Assembly (NCBI GenBank): GCA_002483135.1
Contig: DLHI01000019.1
Coordinates: forward strand, 29,935 to 93,934
Reading direction: 5' to 3'
Origin: Hyphomonadaceae bacterium UBA7672
Lineage (GTDB): Bacteria > Pseudomonadota > Alphaproteobacteria > Caulobacterales > Hyphomonadaceae
Length of the DNA: 64,000 bases
Part shown: positions 51,013-59,640 of the stretch, in pieces
How positions within the stretch are numbered: position 1 is the stretch's first letter
How the letters are laid out: the number at the start of each line of letters is the position of its first letter
Translations under genes and position numbers: made by a program
The notes under the pieces: model-generated
Databases searched by the model: none
Told to the model about the DNA's origin: nothing
The model's input: only the letters and a program-made list of their open reading frames with translations

Positions 51013-51735
51013 ATGTCCACTGCCAATATCGTCCTCAATGTCGACGTGCGCGAGCGCACGGGCCGCGGCGGCGCGCGCGAAGTGCGCAACCAGGGCCGCA
51101 TCCCCGGCGTCCTCTACGGCGGCGACAAGGCCCCGGTCGCGATCTCGATCGACAAGAAGACCGTCAAGGCCGCGCTGAAGTCCGGCAAGTTCCTGTCGCA
51201 CACCATCACGCTCGAGCACAAAGGCGAGCGCCAGCTGGTGTTCGCGCAAGACATCCAGTTCCACCCCGTCTCCGATGAACCAACCCACCTCGACCTCTAT
51301 CGCGTCGAGCCGGGTCAGATCATCCGCGTCGCCGTTCCGGTGCACGTCACCGGCCAGGGCGTGTCCCCCGGCATCAAGCGCGGCGGCGCGATGAACATCG
51401 TTCGCCACGAGATCTGGCTGTACGCCCCGGCTGACGCGATCCCCGAGCACCTCGAGGCCGATGTGTCGAACCTGGAGATCGGCGACGCGCTGAAGATTTC
51501 CGCCATCCAACTGCCGGAAGGCGTGCGCCCCACCATCGAGGGCCGCGACTTCACGATCATCACGATCGCCGGCCGCAAGGCCAAGGACGATGTGGCCGAA
51601 GACAAGCCGGCTGCTGCTGCCGAAGCTGCTCCCGCCGCTGCCGCTGCTGGCGCCAAAGCTGCCGCTCCGGCCGCTGCCGGCAAGGCCGCCCCGGCCGCCA
51701 AGGCTGCTCCGGCCGCCGCGCCGAAGAAGAAGTAA
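51013..51735 (+). CDS. rplY: Ribosomal protein L25/TL5 (Ctc)
   Basis: L25 binds 5S rRNA. The 240-residue long form has an N-terminal L25 domain (RTGRGGAREVRNQGRIPGVLYGG), a C-terminal TL5 beta domain (VTGQGVSPGIKRGGAMNIVRHEI) and a 45-residue Ala/Lys/Pro tail, which is unstructured and basic. GGAGACTGAC precedes ATG 51013. It heads rplY-pth-ychF. Confidence 0.95.
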   Translation: MSTANIVLNVDVRERTGRGGAREVRNQGRIPGVLYGGDKAPVAISIDKKTVKAALKSGKFLSHTITLEHKGERQLVFAQDIQFHPVSDEPTHLDLYRVEPGQIIRVAVPVHVTGQGVSPGIKRGGAMNIVRHEIWLYAPADAIPEHLEADVSNLEIGDALKISAIQLPEGVRPTIEGRDFTIITIAGRKAKDDVAEDKPAAAAEAAPAAAAAGAKAAAPAAAGKAAPAAKAAPAAAPKKK

Positions 51736-51744
51736 GGACTTGAT

Positions 51745-51770
51745 GCCGGCGCGCACAATCGCGCGCCGGC
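51745..51770 (+). promoter_or_regulatory. GC-rich hairpin between rplY and pth
   Basis: A perfect 10-bp stem (51745-51754 with 51761-51770) closes ACAATC. No T-run follows, so it is not a classic terminator; it may stabilise the rplY mRNA or give partial termination before pth. Confidence 0.55.
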
Positions 51771-51809
51771 CAATCCCTGCTTCCAGAACATTCTGGCAGG
51801 ACGGCTCTG

Positions 51810-52451
51810 ATGCTGCTCATCGTGGGCCTTGGAAATCCCGGCCCCCAGTACGAGGGCAACCGCCACAATATCGGCTTCCGGCTGGTTGAGGCGATAGCGG
51901 ATGCGTACCGTTTCTCGCCCTGGCAGATGCAATCGAAGTTCGAGGCCGAGGTCTGCGAAGGCCAGCTGAAAACGCCCGATGGCGCCAGCGTGAAGGCGAT
52001 GCTGGCCAAGCCGCAGACCTACATGAACCTGTCGGGCAAATCGGTCGGCGCCATCATGCGCAAGCACTATCTCCAGCCCTCTGATATCGTGGTCTTCCAC
52101 GACGAAATCGACATGGCGCTTGGCCGCTTCCGTATGGCCACGGGCCGCAGCGCGGCCGGTCATAATGGCATCCGCTCGATCTATTCGCTGGCCTCGACCG
52201 AGGTGCGCCGCGGCCGCATGGGCGTTGGCCATCCCGGCGACAAGAGCGTGGTGAAGGCCACTGTGCTGGCCGATTTCCATCCCGACGAACGCCCGGCCGT
52301 GAACGCACTGATCAAGGCCTGCGTCGACGCCCTGCCGTTCCTGGTCGCCGGCAATGACGAGCGATACCAGGCAGAAGTCATGCGCCTTGCGCCGGCGCCG
52401 AAGAGCGACCCGCGCAACTCCTCCCCACCTGTTCCGAAGGATAAAGACTGA
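51810..52451 (+). CDS. pth: Peptidyl-tRNA hydrolase
   Basis: Pth releases tRNA from stalled peptidyl-tRNA. The 213-residue protein has GLGNPGPQYEGNRHNIGFRLV with the catalytic His, PQTYMNLSG, FHDEIDMALG with the Asp, and GHNGIRSI. A short polar C-terminal tail (SDPRNSSPPVPKDKD) extends past the core. Its stop shares a base with the ychF start (TGATG). Confidence 0.96.
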   Translation: MLLIVGLGNPGPQYEGNRHNIGFRLVEAIADAYRFSPWQMQSKFEAEVCEGQLKTPDGASVKAMLAKPQTYMNLSGKSVGAIMRKHYLQPSDIVVFHDEIDMALGRFRMATGRSAAGHNGIRSIYSLASTEVRRGRMGVGHPGDKSVVKATVLADFHPDERPAVNALIKACVDALPFLVAGNDERYQAEVMRLAPAPKSDPRNSSPPVPKDKD

Positions 52452-53548
52452 TGGGCTTCAAGGCTGGAATCGTGGGTCTGCCGAACGTCGGCAAGTCGAC
52501 CCTGTTCAACGCACTCACCCGCACGGCAGCGGCGCAGGCGGCGAACTATCCGTTCTGCACCATCGAACCGAACGTCGGCGACGTGGCCATGCCCGAGCCG
52601 CGCCTTGACGTACTGGCGAAGATTGCCGGCTCGAAAGAGACCATCCCCACGCGCATGAACTTCGTGGACATCGCCGGCCTCGTGAAGGGCGCCAGCAAGG
52701 GCGAGGGCCTCGGCAACCAGTTTCTGGCCACCATCCGCGAAGTCGACGCTGTGGCCTACGTGTTGCGCTGTTTCGAGGACGCCGACATCACCCACGTCTC
52801 GGGGAAGATCGATCCGCTGGCCGACTTCGAGGTCGTCGAAACCGAACTGATGCTCGCCGACATGGACTCGCTCGAGAAGCGCAAGCAGAACGTCGAGAAG
52901 AAAGCCAAGGGCGGCGACAAGGAAGCGGTCCAGACGCTGGCCCTGATCAACAAGGCGCTCGAACAGCTCAACGCAGGCAAGCCCGCCCGCCGGGCAAAGA
53001 TCGATGCAGAGGATCAGAAGGCCTGGAAGATGCTCCAGCTGCTGACATCGAAGCCGGTCTTCTACATCTGCAATGTCGACGAAGGCTCTGCCGGAACCGG
53101 CAACGCCTTCTCCGACGCCGTCGTGAAGCACGCGCAGGCCGAAGGCTCGGCCGCCGTCGTGATCTCCGCCAAGATCGAGAGCGAGGTCGCGGTTCTCTCC
53201 GACGAGGAGCAGAAGGAATTTCTCGAAAGCCTTGGCCTTGAGGAGCCGGGCCTCAACCGCGTGATCCGCGCTGGCTACGAACTGCTGGGCCTGCAGACCT
53301 ATTTCACGGTCGGCCCCAAGGAAGCGCGCGCCTGGACGATCAAGAAAGGCACGACCGCCCCCCAAGCCGCCGGCGTCATCCACGGCGATTTCGAGAAGGG
53401 CTTCATCAGGGCCGAGACGATCGCTTACGAAGACTATGTGAAGTTCAAGGGCGAAGCCGGCGCGAAAGAAGCCGGCAAGGCCCGCCAGGAAGGCAAGGAC
53501 TACGTCGTTCAGGACGGCGACGTCATGCACTTCCGGTTCAACGTGTAA
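52451..53548 (+). CDS. ychF: Ribosome-binding ATPase YchF
   Basis: Obg-family protein of 365 residues. G1 is GLPNVGKST; the specificity loop reads NVDE in place of NKxD, which shifts preference to ATP. The coiled insertion (KRKQNVEKKAKGGDKEAV) and C-terminal TGS domain (GVIHGDFEKGFIRAETIAYEDYV) are normal. It follows pth with a 1-nt overlap. Its TAA stop is the first triplet of the palindrome at 53546. Confidence 0.96.
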   Translation: MGFKAGIVGLPNVGKSTLFNALTRTAAAQAANYPFCTIEPNVGDVAMPEPRLDVLAKIAGSKETIPTRMNFVDIAGLVKGASKGEGLGNQFLATIREVDAVAYVLRCFEDADITHVSGKIDPLADFEVVETELMLADMDSLEKRKQNVEKKAKGGDKEAVQTLALINKALEQLNAGKPARRAKIDAEDQKAWKMLQLLTSKPVFYICNVDEGSAGTGNAFSDAVVKHAQAEGSAAVVISAKIESEVAVLSDEEQKEFLESLGLEEPGLNRVIRAGYELLGLQTYFTVGPKEARAWTIKKGTTAPQAAGVIHGDFEKGFIRAETIAYEDYVKFKGEAGAKEAGKARQEGKDYVVQDGDVMHFRFNV

Positions 53549-53647
53549 TCTGGGACCGCCGGGCGCCTGCCCGGCAGTCTCTCAACGCTACCGTATGTGA
53601 CCGTGAATCGGCCGGATGCCGGGCAGGCGCCCGGCGGTCCCAGATTA
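53546..53647. repeat. REP-like composite palindrome between convergent genes (copy 2)
   Basis: The two arms are perfect 31-nt complements: 53546-53576 and 53617-53647, with a 40-nt centre. Each arm holds its own smaller palindrome (GCCGGGCGCCTGCCCGGC). The left arm begins with the ychF TAA stop and the right arm ends with the reverse complement of the amidohydrolase TAA stop, so both genes end inside it. The arm core matches the repeat at 32270-32372. Confidence 0.88.
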
Positions 53648-56600
53648 CTTCTCCCAATAATACGGCGCCCGGATCCGGTTGCCTGTGACGATCTCGTGCA
53701 TGCTCGGCGCTTCGTAGAGGCGGCCGTTGATCATCACGCTGGCAATCTTGTCTGAGTTGCGGATGTTCTCCAGCGGGTTGGCGTCGAGCACGACAAGGTC
53801 CGCCAGCTTGCCGACCTCGAGCGAGCCGATGTCGCGCTCCATACCCAGCTTGCGCGCCGGCATGATGGTGCCGACCTTCAGCGCTTCAAGCGGCGTGAAG
53901 CCGCCGCGGACGAACGACCACAGCTCCCAGTGCGCGCCCAGGCCTTCTTCCTGTCCGTGCGCGCCGATGGAAACATTGACGCCGCGCTTGAACAGCTTCA
54001 GCGCCTGCGCGGCCGAGCGGCCATCCACGTAATCCTCGTCCGGCGCCTGGGTGCGGCGCACATTGTTCGGCTGCAGGATATGCGGCGGCACATGCATCGA
54101 CAGGATCGGATGGCGCCACACATCCGTATGCGAGCGCCAGTAGGGATCGCCCGCAAGGCCGCCATAGGTAACGACCAGCGTCGGCGTATAGGCCACTTTG
54201 GTCTGCGCGAAGAAGCTGATCACGTCTTCATACAGGTCCAGCTGCGGGATGTTGTGTTCCAGCGCCGTATTGCCATCCGCGATCAGGGCGATGTCCTGCG
54301 CAAACAGCGACGCGCCCTCCGCCACCACCTGGATATTCTCGGCGATTGAGGCGGCGACGACCTGCTGGCGCTGGTCGCGGCGCGGTTGGTTGTAGTTCTT
54401 GACGCCCGCCGCGCCTTGCATCTTCAGGCGATGCACATGCGCAAGCGCGTCGTCATAGTTCTGAATGTCGCTAAAATTCCCCCGGCCCCGCGCGCCATAG
54501 ACAACCTCGCCGGTCGAGAAGATGCGCGGCCCGAGGATCAACCCGGCCCTCTGCATTTCCTGCGCAGGGAACACGGTGCTCGCCTGGCTGGAAGGATCGA
54601 ACACTGTCGTCACGCCCAACGCGAGATGAGCGAGGACGCTCCAGTTCTGGTTCGGAATGAAGTCGTCATCGCCATAGGGGCCGTGCGCGTGCGCATCAAT
54701 CAGGCCGGGGATGATCGTCTTGCCCGCCAGGTTCACCGTGCGCGCCCCCGCTGGGATGGTCACTGCGCCTGCACGTCCCACAGCCGTAATGCGGTTGTCG
54801 GTGATCACGATGACGCCGTTGTCGATCACGCCGCCATTCTCGTCCGACATCGTGACGATGCGCGCGCCGGTTAGCACGGTGACGCCCATCGGCTTGGCTG
54901 CCTGGACCGGCACGGACAGATCGATACCGGTTGTTGGCGGCTTGTAGCCCTCCGCAGATTTCTTGGGCGTCAGTGGGATCATGGATTCGAGGCTGACGGA
55001 ATACCGGGTCGAGCCTAGGGACCAGTTCAGTCGCTTGCCGCCATCGCTCCAGTTCAGATAAGTCGCGCCACCCGCGCTCGCCTTGACGACCGGCATGGCC
55101 GAAGCGGCCTTGCCCGCGCCGATCTCCTGCGGCCCCTGCGCCATCGGCATCACATAGGCGCCGAAATTGTCTTCGAACGCGACATTCACGCCATCGGGCG
55201 AGACTTCAAACGTGGTGATCATCTCGCCGCTGGCATGCGTGCGCTCGGCCTCGCCGTTCAGGTCGACCGAGACAAGCTTGCCAGAGGGACCGCTGCCGCG
55301 CGTTACGAAGATGCGGTCGTTTTCCGCGCCATAGTGCGGCGAGGAACCGTCGCGCGTGACCAGTGAGATCGCGCCGCCCCCTGTCGGCGTGCGATAGACG
55401 CCAGGATTCTCGGAATAGAGATCCGACAACAGATAGCCGCCGGTTCCCTTTTCAAAGACTATGGTCTGGCCATCGGGGGAGAAGCGGGGACGGCGATAGT
55501 GACCCGGCTGGGCCGTCACATATTTTCCACCCGAGCCGTTCGCGTTCACGATGCGGATCTTGCCGAGACCCTCATCGGTCCATTCGACATAGACCAGTTT
55601 CTGCCCGTCGCGCGACCATGACGGGAAGGATTCCACTTCCGCGCCCCGCGTCTGGGTCAGCCGCGCAGGCGCGCCATCGCCCTGCTTCACATAGAGCTTG
55701 CCGAGGCTTTCGAACACAGTGCGCTTGCCGTCCGGAGAAGTCGCCACATAGCGCGGCATCTTGGTGCGGAAACTGTCGGGGGCGACCTCGACCTTCGGCT
55801 GCGGCGGATCGATCACAACGCGCGTATCGTTGACGCGGAACGGGATCACCTGCGACGTCCCAGCCATGTCCACGCGGCGGATCTTGCCGCCGGCCCAGAA
55901 CACGATGGATCTCGAATCCGGCGTCCAGTCCATGCCGGGATAGAGGCCGTTAACCGCCCACGTTTCCTGCAGGTCGAGATCAAGGTCGTCGTAGAGCTTG
56001 GTGAGCGCGCCGGTCGCCAGGTCCTTCACATAGAGCTTGGATTCATTGCGATCGCGCCGCACGAACGCGAGCTTCGTTCCATCCGGCGAAGGCGTGGGGC
56101 GCGTCGCGCCGCCTGCGCCGCTGACCGCCGTAGTCACCTCGCCGGTCGCGAATTCATAGCGCTCGATCTCGAACAGGCTGCCGTTGGAATCCTGCGCGTA
56201 CTCGAAGATGTTCCCGGGCGAGACGTTGCGCGTGTAGTAGATCGACTTTCCGTCCGGCGCGTAGACCGGCTCGCCCAGTTCCTTCTGCAGCGCCTCGTCC
56301 GCGCGCTTCACGGCAACATATCCATCGCCGCCGCCAACATGATAGATCCAGATCTCGCCCGTGCCGAGCGAGCGAGCCGTTGTGAAGTGCTTGCGCGCCG
56401 CGATGAAACGGCCATCGGGCGACCAGCTCGGCTCGTTGAGCAGGCGGAAGGTTTCTTCCGTCAGTTGCTGCTTGTCGGAGCCGTCTATGTTCATGATCCA
56501 GATATTGTCGCCGCCGCCGCGATCGCTGGTGAAGGTGATGCGTTTTCCGTCCGGTGAAAACTGCGGCTGCATCTCGAACGGCAGGCCTTCGGCGATGCGC

Positions 56601-56854
56601 GTGGGCGCGCCGCCCGTGATCGGCATCGTGTAGATGTCGCCCAGCATATCGAACGCGATCAGCTTCCCGTCGGGGCTAACGTCGACATCCATCCACGTGC
56701 CTTCATCGACGTTGATGTTGACCGTGCGCGTGGGCAGAGGCGGGTTGGCGACATCCCATTTCGGCTTCTCGTCCTTCGCCGGCTCCTGTGCGAAGGCCAG
56801 GCTCGCCGCCGCCAGAACACCCAGCGCCGCGCCAACAAACAGACGGTATTTCAT
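53645..56854 (-). CDS. Exported amidohydrolase with TolB-like beta-propeller
   Basis: The 1069-residue protein has a signal peptide (LFVGAALGVLAAASLAFAQ), a long N-terminal beta-propeller region with PD40/WD40-like repeats (SPDGKLIAFD, SPDGKRITFTSDRGG, SPDGRFIAARK and similar) and a C-terminal amidohydrolase domain from about residue 690. The domain has the metal motif GLIDAHAHGPYG, GVTTVFDPS, and ends with KLADLVVLDANPLENI. The substrate is unknown; this fused type is often called a periplasmic imidazolonepropionase-like or dipeptidase-like enzyme. Its stop lies in the palindrome shared with ychF. Confidence 0.92.
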   Translation of the reverse strand: MKYRLFVGAALGVLAAASLAFAQEPAKDEKPKWDVANPPLPTRTVNINVDEGTWMDVDVSPDGKLIAFDMLGDIYTMPITGGAPTRIAEGLPFEMQPQFSPDGKRITFTSDRGGGDNIWIMNIDGSDKQQLTEETFRLLNEPSWSPDGRFIAARKHFTTARSLGTGEIWIYHVGGGDGYVAVKRADEALQKELGEPVYAPDGKSIYYTRNVSPGNIFEYAQDSNGSLFEIERYEFATGEVTTAVSGAGGATRPTPSPDGTKLAFVRRDRNESKLYVKDLATGALTKLYDDLDLDLQETWAVNGLYPGMDWTPDSRSIVFWAGGKIRRVDMAGTSQVIPFRVNDTRVVIDPPQPKVEVAPDSFRTKMPRYVATSPDGKRTVFESLGKLYVKQGDGAPARLTQTRGAEVESFPSWSRDGQKLVYVEWTDEGLGKIRIVNANGSGGKYVTAQPGHYRRPRFSPDGQTIVFEKGTGGYLLSDLYSENPGVYRTPTGGGAISLVTRDGSSPHYGAENDRIFVTRGSGPSGKLVSVDLNGEAERTHASGEMITTFEVSPDGVNVAFEDNFGAYVMPMAQGPQEIGAGKAASAMPVVKASAGGATYLNWSDGGKRLNWSLGSTRYSVSLESMIPLTPKKSAEGYKPPTTGIDLSVPVQAAKPMGVTVLTGARIVTMSDENGGVIDNGVIVITDNRITAVGRAGAVTIPAGARTVNLAGKTIIPGLIDAHAHGPYGDDDFIPNQNWSVLAHLALGVTTVFDPSSQASTVFPAQEMQRAGLILGPRIFSTGEVVYGARGRGNFSDIQNYDDALAHVHRLKMQGAAGVKNYNQPRRDQRQQVVAASIAENIQVVAEGASLFAQDIALIADGNTALEHNIPQLDLYEDVISFFAQTKVAYTPTLVVTYGGLAGDPYWRSHTDVWRHPILSMHVPPHILQPNNVRRTQAPDEDYVDGRSAAQALKLFKRGVNVSIGAHGQEEGLGAHWELWSFVRGGFTPLEALKVGTIMPARKLGMERDIGSLEVGKLADLVVLDANPLENIRNSDKIASVMINGRLYEAPSMHEIVTGNRIRAPYYWEK

Positions 56855-56999
56855 GAATCCCTCCGGCCTCTGACCAACAGCATAGACCTGCCCCGATGGC
56901 GCGCGAAAGAGGTATCTCCGGTCCGGATTTCATAGCTTTGTGCATGGCCAAACCCTACCCTTCGCGTAAGAACCCCGCTAAACCCGCTCTCCACCCGAC

Positions 57000-58280
57000 G
57001 TGAGCATTCACTCCTTGGCCGACGCCCCCCTCAGTCACGCGGCAGCCCCGCCCGTTCGCCGCCTGCCTCTGGCGGAGTTCGTCGCCATGACCGCCATGCT
57101 GATGGCGCTCAACGCGCTGGCGATCGACATCATGCTGCCGGCCCTGCCCCAGATGGGCGAGTATTTCCAGATTCCGCCCGAGCGGGAGAATGACCGTCAG
57201 GCGATCATTGTCTCCTACATGCTCGGCTTTGGCGTCTCGCAGCTCTTCTACGGTCCGCTGACGGACCGCTTCGGACGGCGGCGCGTGCTGTTCGTGTCGC
57301 TGTTCTTCTACATCGTCGCGGCGGTCGCGTGCGTTTTCGCACCGACGCTCGATAGCCTGATCTGGATCCGCGCCTTCATGGGCGCCAGCGCCGGCGGCAG
57401 CCGGGTTATCGCGGTATCAGCCGCACGCGATCTCTATGTCGGTCGCCAGATGGCGAAGGTGATGTCGCTCGTGATGATCGTATTCATGTCCGCCCCCATC
57501 GTTGCGCCCTTCTTCGGTCAAATGATGCTGAAGGCGATGTCGTGGCACGGCATCTTCTGGGCGCTCGCCATCTTTGGCGTCGCCATGTTCTTCTGGGTCC
57601 TGCTGCGCCTGCCGGAGACGCTACCGAAAGAGCGCCGCGTACCGTTGAACCTGCCCACCATGTTCCGCAACTACGGCAAGGTGATCCGCACCCGCGAGGC
57701 GCTGGGTTACACCATCGCCTCGGGTTTCCTGTTCGGCGGACTGATGAGTTACATCTCCGCCTCGGAGCAGCTCTATCATTCGGTGTATGACACGGGCGAC
57801 TGGTTCGCCCTGTGGTTTGCCGGCGCTGCGATTGCAATGTCGGTGTCGAACCTCATCAACTCGCGCCTGGTCGAACGGCTTGGCATGCGGCGGATTTCGC
57901 ACACGGCCCTGATCGCCTTCGTGCTCATAAGCGCCACCCACGCGATCATCGCCCTGCAGGGCCCAGTTCCGTTCCCCTTATTTTATGCGCTGGTGATCCT
58001 GGCGTTCTTCTGCATCGGCTTCCAGGGGCCGAACTACAACGCCATCGCGATGGAGCCGCTTGGCGCACTCGCCGGCTCCGGCGCCGCGCTGATCGGCTTT
58101 GCATCTTCCTTTGTTTCCGCTTCGATCGGCGGCCTGATCGCACACCAGTTCAACGGCACGGTCACGCCGATCTTCATCGGTCACTTCATTCTCGGCTCCG
58201 CCGCCCTGCTGGTGATCTTCGTCACCGAGCGCGGCAAGCTGATGCAGTCGCACGCAGCGTCAAAGCCATCGGGGCAATAG
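57000..58280 (+). CDS. MFS drug-resistance transporter, Bcr/CflA type
   Basis: The 426-residue inner-membrane protein has twelve helices and the DHA1 signatures: NALAIDIMLPALPQMGEYF in helix 1, GPLTDRFGRRRVLFVS in loop 2-3 and RAFMGASAGGSRVIAVSAARDLY in helix 4. It likely exports small hydrophobic compounds by proton antiport. The start is GTG 57000; no strong ribosome site is visible. Divergent from the amidohydrolase. Confidence 0.92.
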   Translation: MSIHSLADAPLSHAAAPPVRRLPLAEFVAMTAMLMALNALAIDIMLPALPQMGEYFQIPPERENDRQAIIVSYMLGFGVSQLFYGPLTDRFGRRRVLFVSLFFYIVAAVACVFAPTLDSLIWIRAFMGASAGGSRVIAVSAARDLYVGRQMAKVMSLVMIVFMSAPIVAPFFGQMMLKAMSWHGIFWALAIFGVAMFFWVLLRLPETLPKERRVPLNLPTMFRNYGKVIRTREALGYTIASGFLFGGLMSYISASEQLYHSVYDTGDWFALWFAGAAIAMSVSNLINSRLVERLGMRRISHTALIAFVLISATHAIIALQGPVPFPLFYALVILAFFCIGFQGPNYNAIAMEPLGALAGSGAALIGFASSFVSASIGGLIAHQFNGTVTPIFIGHFILGSAALLVIFVTERGKLMQSHAASKPSGQ

Positions 58281-58356
58281 GCAGTAGCCAACAGGCAAAA
58301 GCGAGCGATACGGTAGGCGAACACCTGCCGCCCAGCCTGCTGCCACGGGACCCTCA

Positions 58357-59022
58357 ATGATCACCGTTCATCACCTCAACAATTCTCGTTCGCAGCGCGT
58401 GCTGTGGCTGCTCGAGGAGCTTGGCTGTAACTACGAGGTGAAGCGCTATGAGCGCGACGCCAAGACCATGCTGGCGCCGAAGGAACTCAGGGCGATCCAT
58501 CCGCTGGGCAAGTCGCCGGTGATCACCGATGGCGACAACACGCTGGCCGAAACGGGCGCCATCATCGACTATCTGATGGAGCGCTATGGCAGCGGCCGCC
58601 TGATCCCACCACCCGGATCGAAGGACAAGCTGCGCTACACCTACTGGATGCACTACGCCGAGGGATCGGCGATGACGCCGCTTCTGCTCAAGCTGGTGTT
58701 CACGCGCATCCCGATGAACGCGCCCGGCCTCATGAAGGGCATCGTGAAGTCCGTCATGGCGAAGGCGCAGGAGCGTCTCTCCGATCCGCAGATCAGGATG
58801 CACCTCGACTATTGGGACGCCGAACTCTCAAAATCCGAATGGTTCGCGGGCAACCAGTTCACCGCCGCTGACATCATGATGAGCTTCCCGCTGGAAGCCG
58901 CCGCCGCACGCGCCGATGGCAAGTCTCGGCCGATGGTGAAGGCGTTCCTCGACCGCATCCACGCGCGGCGCTCCTACCAGGATGCGCTGAAGCGCGGCGG
59001 CCCGTACGACTACGCGAGCTGA
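58357..59022 (+). CDS. Glutathione S-transferase
   Basis: The 221-residue protein has a thioredoxin-like N-terminal domain (VHHLNNSRSQRVLWLLEELG, with Ser-Arg at the usual active-site turn) and GKSPVITDGDNTLAETGAIIDYL (glutathione site), then an all-helical C-terminal domain ending in FTAADIMMSFPLEA. It is the GstA/beta-like subgroup. It lies 77 nt after the MFS gene on the same strand, so a detoxification pairing is possible. Confidence 0.92.
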   Translation: MITVHHLNNSRSQRVLWLLEELGCNYEVKRYERDAKTMLAPKELRAIHPLGKSPVITDGDNTLAETGAIIDYLMERYGSGRLIPPPGSKDKLRYTYWMHYAEGSAMTPLLLKLVFTRIPMNAPGLMKGIVKSVMAKAQERLSDPQIRMHLDYWDAELSKSEWFAGNQFTAADIMMSFPLEAAAARADGKSRPMVKAFLDRIHARRSYQDALKRGGPYDYAS

Positions 59023-59140
59023 CGTACGTCGCTCATTACTGAAAATTCTTCCGCACACTGCCTTGACCTCGCCACGAACTGCGATCATACACCGCACCCT
59101 TCACGGAGCGATGGTCGCCCCGTGTCGTACGAGTGACAAC

Positions 59141-59306
59141 CGAGAGCGCCGACATGCCAAGCATGATCGACAATCTGAACAGGGACGCAGTGCGGTTCGC
59201 ACTGGGTTGCCTGAACACGCGCTCTCGCGAGGGAGGAATGGCGTAACGCTGTTCCACAGTTCGATCTGATCGAACCCCTCCCGAGCCACGCTCCGGAGGG
59301 GTTTTT
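59141..59306 (+). ncRNA. Candidate structured RNA ahead of the Y-RNA array, with its own terminator
   Basis: A 9-bp helix pairs 59141-59149 with 59219-59227 and encloses two perfect hairpins: CATGC/GCATG (59153-59165) and CAGTGCG/CGCACTG (59188-59204). A TTCGA/TCGAA hairpin follows near 59259, then the terminator at 59273-59306. No open frame here has a convincing ribosome site or known family. It lacks the GGTGGTGAAGA and GTTCCCC boxes of the following elements, so it is not counted among them. Structure is the only evidence. Confidence 0.35.
59273..59306 (+). terminator. Rho-independent terminator before the Y-RNA array
   Basis: A 9-bp stem (59273-59281 with 59295-59303) is followed by TTTTT. 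It isolates the array from upstream transcription. Another 8-bp inverted repeat follows at 59309-59316/59335-59342. Confidence 0.85.
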
Positions 59307-59358
59307 CGTTTCCAGCCCCACTCGAGCATCTGAAGCTGGAAACAGAGGAGATTTTGAA

Positions 59359-59427
59359 TCCAGGTGGTGAAGACGCGGACTTCTTCGTCTGTCAAACGCC
59401 CAGAGCCGTGTCGCTCGTTCCCCTGGA
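59359..59427 (+). ncRNA. Y-RNA-like element A (minimal, no tRNA-like module)
   Basis: The shortest copy, 69 nt. A closing helix of 6 bp pairs TCCAGG (59359-59364) with CCTGGA (59422-59427). The 5' internal loop TGGTGAA is invariant in all five copies; the 3' strand is the 9-nt GCTCGTTCC. A second helix pairs GACGCGG (59372-59378) with CCGTGTC (59406-59412, one wobble). The 27-nt tip lacks T-arm or D-arm sequences. It may be a bare Ro-binding stem. Confidence 0.7.
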
Positions 59428-59433
59428 ACCATC

Positions 59434-59631
59434 TGTCGGTGGTGAAGAGATCGGATACTTCGCTCCAAGGCCGCTCCGCCACGCAAGTGGTCGCGGTTCC
59501 GGTGGAGGTCATGCTGCGTACCGTGGAGGCGCCCTCGCGAGGGGCGCCGCGACGCGGGCTGCGGGCTGCTTCGCAAGAGGCGACCCTGCGTACTGGCCTA
59601 CCCCAACTTCCGTCTCGCCTGTTCCCCGACA
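59434..59631 (+). ncRNA. Y-RNA-like element B (198 nt, enlarged module)
   Basis: Closing helix TGTCGG (59434-59439) with CCGACA (59626-59631); loop TGGTGAA on the 5' side and GCCTGTTCC on the 3' side; second helix GAGATCGG (59447-59454) with CCGTCTC (59610-59616), leaving one bulged C. The interior holds a CCAC-GCAA-GTGG hairpin and a GGCGCC-type GC-rich hairpin near 59527-59549. A normal T-arm or TAGCTCAG D-arm is not seen, so the module differs from C-E. Confidence 0.72.
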
Positions 59632-59640
59632 ACCCACTGC

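Noticed and set aside
50770..51756. N-terminal extension of the OmpA-like frame
   Set aside because: It lies over rplY on the opposite strand and is low-complexity Gly/Ser/Arg; ATG 50769 begins a proper membrane anchor.
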